Positions 1 to 11,585 of a stretch of 64,000 nucleotides of DNA are shown piece after piece. Within the stretch, counting starts at the first letter, position 1; each line of letters opens with the position of its first letter. The DNA lies in assembly GCA_907164885.2 (NCBI GenBank), contig OU015492.1, positions 188,925,838 through 188,989,837 of the forward strand, read 5' to 3'. A program made the position numbers and the translations under genes. The notes beneath the pieces were generated by a model, which saw only the letters and a list, made by a program, of their open reading frames with translations, made no database searches and was not told the origin of the DNA. Source of the stretch: Dolomedes plantarius. Its lineage: Eukaryota > Arthropoda > Arachnida > Araneae > Dolomedidae.

Positions 1-69
1 TGCTAGAGTTCACAAAATGTATAACTCATTAGTTGCAATGTGTATTCAGTAATGATGTATTAATAATAA

Positions 70-465
70 TTACAAGATAAAAAGACTTTTTATATACCAT
101 GTTTTTAAATTTTCTGTTGAATCTAGCATGTGGGCATAAATAAAAATTATCCAATTGTAATGAAAATGTAATATGCTTGGTTCACTATTACGTTAATAGA
201 TGGCGCCTGTAGCGCAGTTACTTTTGACTCCAGACGCTTCTCGTATTTTTAAGTAATGGATTTTAAAATATGGAATAAAGATGGCTAAAAGTATTAAAAT
301 AATGCATTGTCATCGTGTTCTGAGCTATTCTAAAAGTTTCAAATGTCTAGCTAGTAGGGAAGTTAGTTAAAAATCGATTGCAAGATTTGTACCAGACAAA
401 TACACCCACAAACACACAAACACACACACAAACAAGAAAACAAGTTAATAAAAACATGGTAAAAT
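70..465 (+). repeat. Interspersed MITE-like repeat, family M1, copy 1 (diverged core)
   Basis: The ends match the other M1 copies near 26.0, 28.4, 42.7 and 43.4 kb. The left end reads ttacaagataaaaag then TACCATGTTTTTA; the right end is an AC/CAAA-rich tract followed by taataaaaacatggta. TACCATGTTTTTA and its reverse complement form a 13-bp terminal inverted repeat. The part between about 123 and 255 does not match the other copies, while 275-465 matches well, so this is a divergent or recombinant member. No coding capacity is seen. The class is unknown; a non-autonomous DNA element is my best guess. Confidence 0.7.
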
Positions 466-1965
466 TGATAAAATCTATTAAAAATGATCATTAATGAATT
501 AATTCGACTAAAATAGATTTCATTAAACTGACAAAATACTAATTAAATTACGTACAATAGGAAAACGGCGAGACGAAAATTTTCTTTCGTTATATCCGTG
601 AGTTTGTTATATACTGGGTTCACTATAACAGGGTTCGAGTTTAAATGTTTTAGGGTTAAAAATTCCTATTAAATTCGGGTTTTTTTTAGAAATTACCAAA
701 ATTTTAAAAATTAGATGGTTCTTTTTTTATAGTTCCGACTTAGGCGTCCAGTGAACTTCACAAACGAAAGATAGCTACAATTACTTCATAAAAACCACTC
801 AACTACCTTGTATGATAGTTCCTTCTAGATTACATGTAGTTTAAATGGAAGGGCAAACAAGTTTTAAAATAATCTCAATGGAATTTTACAGTGTTCTAGT
901 GGCAAGATTCAAACAAAGACTGAACTAAAAACAAATCAAGATGTGACTTTAGTTTATAAATAAATTGCATTCTAAACTAACTTATTGAACACAGCCCATG
1001 TTCTATGAGCTCTCACCACTACCTTAATAGCTCACCCAACGAGATCCACTTCTTGATCATGAATGCCATGGCATCGATGGAATGTCAGCATATTTCGAGG
1101 ATGATTGGTCATTGCGTGCGAAGATCAGCAGTAGAAAAAGAATCTACACATCTGGGACACCACCTGTCTTAAATTTCCATCGACGTACAAATAACTATAA
1201 AAAGCTTCATCTAACGCGGCCAAGGGCATAAAGAGTTCAAAAGGATTTTACCCTTCCGAACTTAAACGAAAGACATTATCATTTTTAAAAACTAAATAAT
1301 GAGGTGATAGATCTCATATTTGCTAAACAGTTATTTTAATTGCAAATTATCCCCTACAAGAGAAAATATCTTCAAGAAGAATAGAAAGAAGCATTTCTTT
1401 GTGAATTCCTCTACATGTAAATCAGTTTGCTAAATGAAGTCGAACTTTTATTAATATTTTGATTTCAAGGAATATGTTTTCGAATGATTTTTTTTTAAAA
1501 TCCAGGAAGCCAAAAAAAAAAAAAACGTCACGCATATCTAAATTTAAAATATTTTTTTACTATTTTTAAAGTAATTTTAAATACGCTTTTGCTGATTAGG
1601 TGAATCTCAAATTCATGCTATTTTTATTCTCTCATCGCAACTTCAGTTTATCATCATCAAAGATTTGCTTCACATCACTACTTCAGAGGATTAATCTCAT
1701 TTCCTGAAATCCTCTTTGAATGCATAGAACATTCCTTTAAAATAATGTGATTAATTCTCTCCTGCATGAGCAGTTTTGAATATTTCATTCTCAAGTTGTC
1801 ATATCAGGAGCAGAAAATGATAGATATCCTATTTCGAGTACTATATTGTTAGACGTTAAGACGTTTCATGTTTATGCCTCTTCTCTGTAGATATTTGGGA
1901 GTGAAATTTTAATTTATTCCGGTACAATAACCACATTTATAAGGTTGCATGAATGTTTGTTTTTA
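466..1965. other. AT-rich intergenic stretch, nothing recognised
   Basis: There is no open frame of note and no transposon terminus I can identify. A slightly GC-richer patch at about 990-1260 could be an old repeat fragment, but no reading frame there resembles a known family. Confidence 0.5.
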
Positions 1966-1967
1966 AG

Positions 1968-1969
<2 letters not shown>

Positions 1970-2042
<73 letters not shown>
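1970..2042. repeat. Compound microsatellite (TA)n-(TG)n
   Basis: About 20 TA units run directly into about 16 TG units, visible by eye. Such compound tracts often arise by slippage and transition mutation in a TA array. Confidence 0.95.
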
Positions 2043-2048
<6 letters not shown>

Positions 2049-2478
2049 CCATTAGATCCTTAAATTATAATCTGAAAGAGAAACTAGCTCATATTTACAT
2101 GGCTGGAGCTAGACTCAGACTAAAGGGAATAAAATTAAATTTGGAAGCAGTCGGTCGAATCGTTTATTAGAGAGACAAAAGTACGTCTGATCATTTCAGA
2201 AGACAGCTCAGAAGTGAATATCACCTTTCTATCTTACACGCGAGAGGGCGAAAAAAACATGTGGCTATTATTTTGTAGGGTCAGCAGAATTTGGGACTCG
2301 CGATGCGAACCCACTCATCTGAATCCGAACATGTACGCGTGTAGAAATGCAAAGGCATGCGATTCATGGGAAGTTTTGTTGCTAAGGGTTTTGTAGCGAT
2401 AAAGTAATATTACTGGGGATTGGATTTTTGATAGGGAATTTAAATGCTAGAATGGAGGGCATAATATTTAATATATTA

Positions 2479-2482
2479 CATA

Positions 2483-2558
<76 letters not shown>
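2479..2558. repeat. (TA)n microsatellite
   Basis: A nearly uninterrupted TA dinucleotide array of about 80 bp. Translated frames here give only Tyr-Ile repeats and are not genes. The sequence on either side (2043-2478 and 2559-3830) shows no recognised gene. Confidence 0.95.
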
Positions 2559-2560
<2 letters not shown>

Positions 2561-3830
2561 AACTAATAAAATTGGAAGTAGTCAACATGTGGTTCAGTGG
2601 TTAAAAGTTTCTAAATCCAAACGACAGAAGAAACGAAATTCAACAGGAGTTAATATTAAGAATAACATTTAATGAATATGCTCTTTACAGTAAGAAGCAC
2701 CTTTTCGAAGTGACAAAAATTTACTTAACGTGGGAATCCGATGTGTTAAAAATCAATGCGCATGCGCGCTATACAGGAAGTGATCTATTTATAAAAATCT
2801 TGCGATACAATTCACTACAGCAGCTGTTAATAGAATTACATTGGGAACAGTTAATGATTAAAAATAAAAAAAAGTTAATATAATCGAAGGAGGAAAAGTC
2901 CGGAGATGATCAGACTGGAACAAAAATATTTATTTCCTCTGTACATGGTCAATCTCTTTAATAGTGAAAGAAATTCATGCATATACGTACCAAAATCTTA
3001 TTTGTTATAATTCCATACTATTTAAACTAAAAATCTACTTAAGGGGAAAAGTATTCAGCTATACTAGACGAGAAATTTGTTTTTATATCCACACATTTAT
3101 CAAGTGCTTAATTATCAGCGACTAGCGGCAATGTGAAAAATGAACTAGTGTCGTTCACATCTGCGGGCTGAAATATAGTATTTCGAATTAGAAAGAGGTT
3201 TCAATTAAGTGAGATAATACTGCAGTTTTTTTAATTATTTAATACCCTGAGGTTAATAGTAAAAATCTTATATAAGTATGTCTTATATAAGTATAATAGT
3301 TTCATTAAGCATCTTTTTTTATACAGAGCAAAATAAGATTAAAACAGCTTTAGGTAACTTATTTTTAAGAATGATCTCAAATTCTCGGCTTTCCAGTCTT
3401 TTCTTGTGTAAACATAAATAAACAGAAATTTGCTTCAAAAAATCCTTAAAGAGAAAAGTCTTAGTAATTAATTCCTAAAGTTAACGATAAGACCATTAAT
3501 CAGTGTTGTAAAGGTTTTGATAGGAAGGAAAGTTCAATATCACTTTTATTTCATTTTAAATTACGAATTTGTCATCAGAGAGTATGAGATTTCTGAACAT
3601 TATTTCATTAAATAAGGTTTTTGAAAAGGAAACGTTGATTAAATTCTTACTCTGCTAAAAAGTAATTACAAGTCTCTATGACTTTAGTAGAAAAAAGGCG
3701 ACTACTTTCAATAATTATAGTAGTTTTCGCTACTTAAAATTTTCTGAAGGCAATGTAGATTTAAATTTTGCCTGTTGTTTACCACGCTTGACAACACCTT
3801 ATAGCATTAACATAGATAAAAAAATTAAAG
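2559..3830. other. AT-rich intergenic stretch, nothing recognised
   Basis: I see no frame longer than random expectation and no terminal repeats. A short self-duplication (cttatataagta twice around 3268-3292) is the only structure noted. Confidence 0.45.
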
Positions 3831-3831
3831 C

Positions 3832-3833
<2 letters not shown>

Positions 3834-3909
<76 letters not shown>
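3834..3909. repeat. (TA)n microsatellite ending in a G7 run
   Basis: A TA array of about 75 bp followed directly by seven G residues at 3910-3916. The region from 3917 to 4445 holds nothing I can identify. Confidence 0.95.
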
Positions 3910-3911
<2 letters not shown>

Positions 3912-4443
3912 GGGGGGCAATGATACAGAGTGAAGGCAGTCAAGAGTGTAGAAAAACATAGGGCAAAGTTTTTGAAAAACTCTAATCAGAACTAAATAAA
4001 AAACGGATTAGTAATCAGAGAGCAAAGACAGGGCGAAAATTGTCCGGGACCTTCCCATACACTTTTAACCACATACACTTTTAACCACCAAGGGTTAGAA
4101 ATGTTTAAATAGTTAGACCTCATCATAAGTGTTTCCCTGCATGTCAATGGATTAGGGTTGAAAGGTGATATTTATGTTTGCCCACATGATACTATGTGTT
4201 TAATAAATATCAGTTTACTATCTAAAAGGATGGCAGTTTTCATGATGTATAGATGGTACTGATAATATTAATTAAGCAGACGCATTTTACGAGGTCACTT
4301 TGTGTCTGGGAATGTTATCGATAAGCGGCTAGAGGCTTAATACAGTTTTTAAATTAGGTTATTCATAAGTTTCGTTTAAGGAAAGGGGTTGTTGTTTCAT
4401 CGAAAAGTGAGTTTTGAAATTAGCATTAAGAAAAAATTTGGAA

Positions 4444-4445
<2 letters not shown>

Positions 4446-4518
<73 letters not shown>

Positions 4519-4532
4519 TAGATAGATAGATA
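4446..4532. repeat. Compound microsatellite (TA)n-(GATA)n
   Basis: About 35 TA units followed by four GATA units. It abuts the C-terminal coding remnant of the mariner-type copy to its right and may have expanded inside that element's 3' part. Confidence 0.95.
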
Positions 4533-4539
4533 CGTATAT

Positions 4540-5040
<501 letters not shown>

Positions 5041-5056
5041 GGACGATATAGGTTAA

Positions 5057-6342
5057 CCCATTTAGGACCGCTCCATGTTTCCCTTATTGTAAATGCACCA
5101 AACAGTTTTTTAACACTTCTTAGAACATTAATTACACAAATAAGTTGTTTCCATAAAATTAAATTTATTTTTACGAGAGTTACAAAATGTTGCGTTTTCG
5201 CAACATCAGCCCAAAACAGTGTAAAAATTTAAAAAATATAAAAATTTAAAATTATGAAAAAAATTTTAATTTTTTTTAAATATTTGAAACATTTCGCATG
5301 TAGAGGTACAATGCACTTATTACATACAGTAATTATTTGACTTTTGTAGTGTTTACAGTTTTTTAATTATTTTCACTATTTTTAGTAATAATATGGCCCA
5401 TACGGTCTTTCCGAGTTTCGTTGAGAATTAGATTTTGAATTGAAGATGGTCTTCCAATATGAGAAGTTTCAGGTAAAACAGATTTCATCTGCATTTCTTC
5501 AAGCCTTTTTATGAAAGATATGGCTCTCTCAAAGATATAGATCTCTGAAACTCTAATAAACTTATTTTAGAATTCATTACATCCATGTAGAGTTTCCATT
5601 TTTCCCATACAATATGCTCCTTTTTCTTACTATATTGCTTACTTTTACATTTATTAGAAAAAAATGTCGATTTCACCTGCAATGTATTTAGGTGATTCGA
5701 CATTTTCGCATAAAATGTTATTATCAATAGCTTATTCATCCGTCAAATCATCCGGATCTGGAGGGATAATGAAGAATTATGGTTCATCATTAGCTTCTAT
5801 TGAGGACGATTCTGAAATATCATCATCATCCAGCCCATGAAAATACTCCAATGTCTCTTCCAATGTCAAAAATCTCTTTTTTCTAGAGACAAACTTATCT
5901 GAAATGAAAAAAATACCAATCCACTGCATAAAAACTAGGCAGCACTAATAATACACATTGGACTGATTTTGCGTTTTCGCAAAATTTTTAAAAATATGAA
6001 TTGAGAAAGATAAAAACAAAAATTATGCCTTACCTGTTGAAGCCATTTTGTTCTTTAGTCTCTAGTAAACTCGGAACAAGCATCAAATCGGAAATTTAAC
6101 ATGTGCTGCTATCTAAGGCTATTATTTGAAATTAGTCATTTTTTTCCCTTTCAAACTACCACAAAAAACAAATTTTTGCAAGTGCTAAAAGTGGGCAAAT
6201 GTGGAACAAAAAATTTAATTATGATGAATTAAAGTATAGAGAATAAAATAAAAATGTTACTTCAGACGTACAAAACTTAGAACATGCCTTTAAAAAATAC
6301 AGAAATTAATGTTGCGTTTTCGTAACGCCAGTCTTAAATGGG
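5057..6342 (-). mobile_element. Non-autonomous piggyBac element, family P1, minus strand
   Basis: The element is bounded by TTAA at 5053-5056 and 6343-6346, the invariable piggyBac target duplication. The termini are CCCATTTAGGACC on the left and, as reverse complement, CCCATTTAAGACTGGCG on the right. The 18-bp palindrome with core TTGCGTTTTCGCAA lies near the right end (one mismatch) and again at about 5186-5205. On the minus strand translation begins at about 6046 with MAST followed by a GTAAGG splice donor, the same gene start as in the larger P1 copy (MATS then GTAAGC). The middle of the gene is missing. What remains is an acidic N-terminus, a short block with ISLLEFQRSIS near 5540, and a Cys-rich C-terminus. 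It is an internally deleted, stop-ridden relative of the 17.1-20.2 kb element. Confidence 0.87.
5275..6050 (-). pseudogene. piggyBac transposase remnant (N-terminus plus C-terminal Cys-rich domain)
   Basis: Exon 1 encodes MAST, followed by an intron with GTAAGG donor and a tttcatttcag acceptor near 5900. Exon 2 opens with DKFVSRKKRFLTLEETLEYF, then an Asp/Ser-rich acidic stretch and a stop. After the internal deletion, WKLYMDVMNSKISLLEFQRS matches the piggyBac segment downstream of the catalytic core. The end reads TVCNKCIVPLHAKCFKYL, the same cysteine spacing as ICNKCAVPLHAKC in the large P1 copy. This Cys-rich domain binds the terminal DNA in known piggyBac proteins. All three catalytic Asp residues are absent. 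Frameshifts and stops make it non-functional; it could only supply transposase-binding termini. Confidence 0.75.
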
Positions 6343-6346
6343 TTAA

Positions 6347-7560
6347 TTGAGCTATTATGCATACTGAAGGACCTCATTAATTATCAACCATCATAATGAA
6401 CCCTTCCATCTAATGTGTGATGGACTAACTTTCATACAAACATCCAGTATTCAGATAAACGGCATTCGGTGTAAAAACATTTTTTTTATCTTAAAAACTG
6501 TGGTTTGAATAATATAAATATACGTTGCCTTTCGTGTTAGTATTCCAGAGGAGCTTTAGCTACGGTGACATATCACGACAGAAATAGTTTGGTTGAATTC
6601 TTTCTGGAAGTCGTTCATCCCTAGAATATCTAAAGATGATTCGATCGCTTAGGTTTTACCGTTTTATCTTAACATTCTTTTCGGCATTCTATAAAATGCT
6701 CTTGAAACTGATATCACTGACATGAAGTTTTTCTATGGTGTGTTTGGATATTCGTCACGCTAATTCAATTAATCATTAAAAAACTATATGTAAAAAAGAA
6801 TTGTTTAATTTTATATACATCAAAATAATTTCAATTCTCAATGTTTGCCACAAAATATTTAGAATTAAAAATCTACATGTTTCCTTAAATGTATTTCGTA
6901 GTTTAAACAGACTGCTGTAATAAATTGTCTTCCTCTTCTAATTTATCATCAGAGAGAACACAAAATGGTTTAAAAGTGAGCTTGAACTTGTTTTTGCCAC
7001 TGTTCAATCTTGTAGATTTTAAGCAACAGAACGTTTAACTCTACATACATTTAACTTTAACACTGGTAGGAAATTGTGGTGCTTAAAAACCCAAATCCTC
7101 TTTGGTAGTCAAAAGGTAGTATCCCAAAGTCCACGGACTGGACTCGTAAATCCATTCATCAGTAGAATTGCAACGTTAAAGACCTTTTACCTGACCATAC
7201 TTCTTTTAGTTATTGTAGACTTATGAAACTCGATCTTTGGAAAGTCTTTCAGGGCAAGTAGTGATATATTTTGAACTTTTCCAGAGCTCGAAAACCCTCG
7301 ACCTGAAAGATAAATGTATCAGATTTGGAAAAGAGTAGTAATAACAGGGAGCAAGGTTAGATAAGTATGATGTTTGTGTGTGATTTTGTGCTCTTGTTTT
7401 GGCTAAAGAATCACCAACGTCTGAGAGTGAACTATGCACCCTCTGAGTCGTGACTGATCGTCCAACAGTCGAAGACTCTTCCAAATAGATGTTGCATTAC
7501 TCCATTGTCAGTAAGAGTTCCTTGTTGACAGTGCATCCTTAAAAGAATGTACATTTCAAG
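6347..7560. other. Intergenic, nothing firmly recognised
   Basis: The frames are short and have no family resemblance. The sequence 7220-7490 is less AT-rich and holds an 87-codon minus frame, but its codons and residues give no domain, so I do not call a gene. Confidence 0.45.
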
Positions 7561-7640
7561 ATGAAAAATATCCCTCGATATAGATTAAGGATAACGTTAT
7601 TCTGCCTTTCCTGCAGTCTTGGTGAATTTATATCTTACAG

Positions 7641-7810
7641 GCGTGGCGGTGGCAGTTTCGACATTCGTTATGTGCGCTTTGTCTGTGGATCGAATTCGAC
7701 GCATTACTTAGTTCCCTGGAACGATTATTCTAAGAAATTGGGAGTCTTCGTCAGCGGTTGTCACAAGATCCCCGGCAATTTCACCTATAAGGCTATCTTA
7801 CCTTGAGTTT
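7641..7810 (+). pseudogene. Possible exon fragment resembling class A GPCR transmembrane helix 3
   Basis: A consensus-like splice acceptor (tatcttacag at 7631-7640) precedes a GC-richer stretch. Reading from 7643 gives VAVAVSTFVMCALSVDRIRR, then IT and a stop at 7709-7711. The pattern S-T-x4-A-L-S-x-D-R is characteristic of TM3 ending in the D-R-Y motif of rhodopsin-like receptors; several neuropeptide, endothelin and GPR37-like receptors read similarly. The Tyr of DRY is Ile here. The following frame, read through the stop, is not clearly receptor-like. An alternative frame over the same bases is open from 7561 to 7806 and has no recognisable domain. If real, this is a degraded or orphan exon; chance resemblance cannot be excluded. 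Confidence 0.28.
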
Positions 7811-8299
7811 ACATGCGTGGTATGATATGCCAACACTCGTTGCGCCTATTTGCCAATTCAATCATTTACATATTATAATCATAGAATTTTACCATTGTGG
7901 ACTTTAACTTTAACTTTCGGTTAATGGTGGACAATTCGGTGGACAATGACTTTAACTTTCGGTTGTTTGTTGCTCCAATATTATCCGCTCTTTTTTTCTG
8001 CATTGTGCACCAGTTTGTGAAATTCTCAGCTACTGAAAATAAAAACACATTGTCGAAAAAATCACTGTTTGCCAGCTTAAGCGATTGATGACTCGAAAAC
8101 AGACAGCTGCGGAAATGCGAGAGCCGATTCGTCAGTCATGACCATCTCTTCGAGTAAAATGCTGAGATCATCTGATTAGCAAACCGAACTTTGAATTTTT
8201 ATTCTTTTTGGAGTCGGATTTTTGGTTTTCGTAGAGGAAAAGGGATAGTTTTGAAAAACATATTCTGTCGGCAAAAATGCCTATAGAGTGAATAAAAAA

Positions 8300-9278
8300 T
8301 GACAGACACTATCAATTACAAACACATTCATTTAATAAAGAATAATATTGCATTTCATTACACATCAAAAAAATTAAGATTTGATCATTAAAAATTATGA
8401 ATTGGTATGTCAAAATTTAATAGTCATACGCTTCCTGACCATTCTAAAAACATCATATAAAACATTAATACATATCACAAATAGCATATAAAATTACCCT
8501 AGAAGAAGGATTCTACTCGGTATGAAATAAAATTTAGGAAAATGTAATTATGACATAGAAAAATATAAGAACGTCACCCGATTCACGAATTTCCGCGCTG
8601 AGAAGGGGTTCGGTTGAAGGGCCGAAATTGTAGCACTTCAGGCTTCCGTCCGGCTCTATTCTCCCTAGTCGTGGAAATAATGCGACTCCTGGATCAAAAT
8701 TCTCTGCTAATCATGGGAATACGTCTGATGAATCCACACTGTGAAGGATCTTGGTTGAATGGCCGAAATTGCAGCGTTCCAGGCTTCCGGCAGGAATTGC
8801 ACTCCTGTGTCGAGGAAGAAATGGCGACTACCGGATCAAAATTTCTGATGTTCTCCGGAACCCGTCACGTCGGTGCCAAAAACGGTGAATCATTGCTGGG
8901 TAAATCCTTGGATAGCGGGAAACACGAGGTTTACAAACTGGAACACGTCAGTACGGAGGTGGTTCTGAAGCACAAAATCCCTCGTCGTAACTTAGAATTC
9001 TCCCTCACGTCCAGCCTCGCAGCGAGTAAAAAAATCTCCGACCTACACGCTCACGCACTTCAGCGATACTGCCCCACTCTCGCCAAAACCCGTCCGGTCG
9101 GTCAGAGTGGACGCTGCAGTCCCGTCTTTTCATTGGACCAAGAAGTGGTCATTCAAGCCTAAGTCCGGCCCTTCTCCCCCAACCCTTCAAGAAAAGGAAA
9201 AACATGGCGGACATTTCGAACAAAATGGCGAATTCGCCATTTAGCCAAACAAAATAAAAGGGGGGACCGTAAAACACA
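8300..9278. mobile_element. Candidate solo LTR or other repeat with GC-rich half
   Basis: The interval begins TGACAGACAC and ends AAAACACA, so it could be read as a TG...CA long terminal repeat of about 979 bp, flanked by AAAAA on both sides (uninformative in an A-rich setting). On the plus strand TATAAAA-type boxes occur near 8455 and 8487, and an AATAAA lies near 9252 close to the right end, an order expected of an LTR. The right half is markedly GC-richer than all neighbours. No second copy and no internal retroelement domain lie in the window. It might instead be part of an unknown transposon or a host sequence. Confidence 0.3.
8614..9162 (+). CDS. Unrecognised 182-codon open frame in a GC-rich island
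   Basis: An uninterrupted frame in a GC-rich island; the assigned start is a TTG, and the first ATG is codon 23 (8680-8682). I do not recognise the product. It contains a repeated block: GRNCSTSGFRPAL near residue 3 and GRNCSVPGFRQEL near residue 50, and the DNA around them is a direct repeat (about 38 bp, first at 8613, second at 8757). The rest is hydrophilic, with no signal peptide, membrane helix or known motif. Residues after the second repeat (EEEMATTGSKFLMFSG and onward) look compositionally protein-like. The frame may simply be open because the island is GC-rich, for example inside an LTR. Confidence 0.25.
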   Translation: MKGRNCSTSGFRPALFSLVVEIMRLLDQNSLLIMGIRLMNPHCEGSWLNGRNCSVPGFRQELHSCVEEEMATTGSKFLMFSGTRHVGAKNGESLLGKSLDSGKHEVYKLEHVSTEVVLKHKIPRRNLEFSLTSSLAASKKISDLHAHALQRYCPTLAKTRPVGQSGRCSPVFSLDQEVVIQA

Positions 9279-9699
9279 AAAAAAAATAAACTATTAATTA
9301 TTACAGAGTTAGCTTTTAAGTGAGATGATGATAAATTACTATAACATTACTATTATTTGGTCTAGTTAGTAAAACTTATGGAGTGATGAAAAAAAAGGAA
9401 AGTCGTTATTCGACAGTTAGAACAATCATCACGACAATTTTTTTGTAAAGTCTATTTTGTTTTACTTTAGCAATCTAAATTTAGATTTCATCAATTCGTG
9501 TTTTATTTATGTGCTTTAACTAAGCGATTGAACACAAGTATATACTGCAGATTTTTTTTCATTTATTTCTGAAATTAAATGTATAACTGTTTCAGAATTG
9601 TTGCTTAAATTTAATTCTTCGAGGATTAACTCAGTTGTTTTTGCTATCAATCATTTATAATATTTTTGCATTTTGTTCTCATGTGCAAATTCTAATTAA

Positions 9700-9702
9700 A
9701 CA

Positions 9703-9737
<35 letters not shown>
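9700..9737. repeat. (TTA)n trinucleotide microsatellite
   Basis: About twelve ATT/TTA units, visible by eye. It adjoins the SINE-like unit to the right and could be that unit's simple-repeat tail. Confidence 0.9.
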
Positions 9738-9739
<2 letters not shown>

Positions 9740-9741
<2 letters not shown>

Positions 9742-10070
9742 TTGCTAATGTGGAAGCACTTTGTATGAGACATTTGCCCAAAACAGCGGAAATCGTTGAT
9801 TGCTTTTTATCTGGGAGTCTCATACGGGCGAGTCAACAATGCTTTCTTGGTGTCATATCAATTTTAATCGAGCGCCCCCTGGAGCGACCTAGAGGTCTCG
9901 CACTACCCCCCCCCCCATCCACTGGCCTTGTGGAAGGACTTTCCGGTCTACAACTTTATTGTGCGAATATTCGACCTAGACACGAAGGTATTTTATGACA
10001 GAAGTCGGGATTCGTACTTAGCACCCCCAGTCCGTATCTCAACGCGCTGCCACTAGGCTACCTAAGGCTG
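9740..10070 (-). repeat. SINE-like, tRNA-derived repeat (diverged)
   Basis: Read on the minus strand, the right end gives a tRNA-like head: an A-box-like TAGCCTAGTGGCAGCGCG and, about 35 bp on, a B-box-like GTACGAATCCCGAC. The body includes gcgagtcaacaatgc, comparable to gtgagtcaacactgc of the SINE family at 23.4, 31.5 and 51.2 kb. A C12 run sits at 9905. I do not annotate a tRNA gene because the stems do not fold cleanly and the unit is far longer than a tRNA. Confidence 0.5.
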
Positions 10071-10950
10071 TACTATTATAATGTAAAATGCCTTAAAACT
10101 TTACCAGAATTCCTAAAAAATATTCCTATTATTCACTTTTCTTTGTCATAACCATGACTTAAACAGTGTTTTAAAATTATCGTATTTTTTCTTTGGTTAG
10201 CCCGTTATTATTACTCCTTAAGTAAGACCTGTAAAAAGGATTTTAAAAAATTAATTCAATTACTAGTTATATGTAAATACTGGATCTTTAAAATTCCCAT
10301 TACTTCTAGCTGAACCCTTTACGATAATCAGCATTGCGTTCCGTTCTGCGACAGCGTGCGATATAGTATATATAGCGCCATCAATCGAAACTGGCCGGCA
10401 GCGGATTCTGCGCCGCCGAAGTGGAGTCGAAGAACAACAGAATTTCTACGGAAACGGAAAACAGAAAAAAATTCCGTTTTCTGTTTCTGTCGCGGTTTCT
10501 GGTGAAGTGGAGTCCTGGCTTTACTCACTCGAAAAATGCTTTAAAATGTCAGATTACTTTCTTCCGTGGCCCAACGTGCTACCACTAGGCTACCTCAGGT
10601 CCTATTATTTTAATATAATATGCCTTAAAAATTCATAAAAATTATTCCTATTATTCATTTTTCTTTGCCATAGCCATAACTTAAACAAATCAAAATCAAA
10701 ATGTTTTCAAATAATCAAAATTTTTGCTTCGTTAGCTTTTTCCCGTGATTATTAATCATTAAGTAAGACCTGTAAAAATGATAAAATATAAGTTTAATTA
10801 CTAACTATATGTAAATACTAAATCTTAAAAACTGTCATTATTTCTAGCTGAATATTTTACGATAATCAGCATTACGTTCGGTTCTGTTACAAGATAGGGT
10901 ATAGTTTTACTGACTCTAAAAATGCTTTAAAAAGTCAAGTTATTCTCTTT
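10045..10950. repeat. Tandem duplication, about 530-bp spacing
   Basis: Unit 1 (about 10045-10556) and unit 2 (about 10575-10950) share the order cactaggctacct, ctattattca, taagtaagacctgtaaaa, ttatatgtaaatact, acgataatcagcatt and aaaaatgctttaaaa. The copies have diverged considerably. Unit 1 carries about 170 bp (10356-10527) that unit 2 lacks. That extra piece is GC-richer and contains inverted tracts of cggaaaacag/ctgttttccg type and two copies of gaagtggagtc. Confidence 0.7.
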
Positions 10951-11580
10951 CAGTTTCATTTCACCTACCCGTTATTTTTTATATCCTTTTTCAAATAAAA
11001 ACAAGTATAATGACACGAGGAAAGGAACTGCGCTTTATTAAAAGCAAAACCTATTTTGAGTGAAGCTGCTGGGGAAAAAAAAAAGAAATCGAATTCTATT
11101 TCCTGGGGGTTTTTAAAAGTCAATTTCAGTTTAAGCTGAAAAATATAAATTTTGCTCCGAAAGATTTGCATTTTTGGCAGAAGTGAAACCAGAAGGACAT
11201 ATTTGCTTTGGAGAAATATTGACATCAACTGTTTAGTTAATCCTAGATAATGAAATTATTTCTAGAATTTCAATGTGTTATTTTAAGGCGTCAAAATTGA
11301 ATTCACGCCATTTAAACTTTTTCCTGGTTCTAAGCCATGTATACGAGAGTAAATTCAGTAGAACATCTCTTTTGCCTTTCTTGTTTTTCGCAGTTGTACA
11401 TAGCTTTTTTTAAATTCCTGAACGCTTCAGGTGAAAATAATGATAAATATCGACATTCATACGTTAGCGAATTAAACTAAATTTTATTTGTATATATTTT
11501 TCCCCAACTATTAAAAAAATGGGGAATTTTGTTTGACAATTTAGTTAATAAATCTGCTTATCTTTGTAACATAATTTATT
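10951..11580. other. AT-rich intergenic, nothing recognised
   Basis: No frame or terminal repeat is identifiable; an 87-codon minus frame at 10965-11228 shows no family features. Confidence 0.45.
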
Positions 11581-11585
11581 ATTAA

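Noticed and set aside
2382..2588. Open frames rich in Tyr-Ile or Cys-Val repeats (also at 4359-4577, 4856-5232)
   Set aside because: They are translations of TA and TG microsatellites, not proteins.
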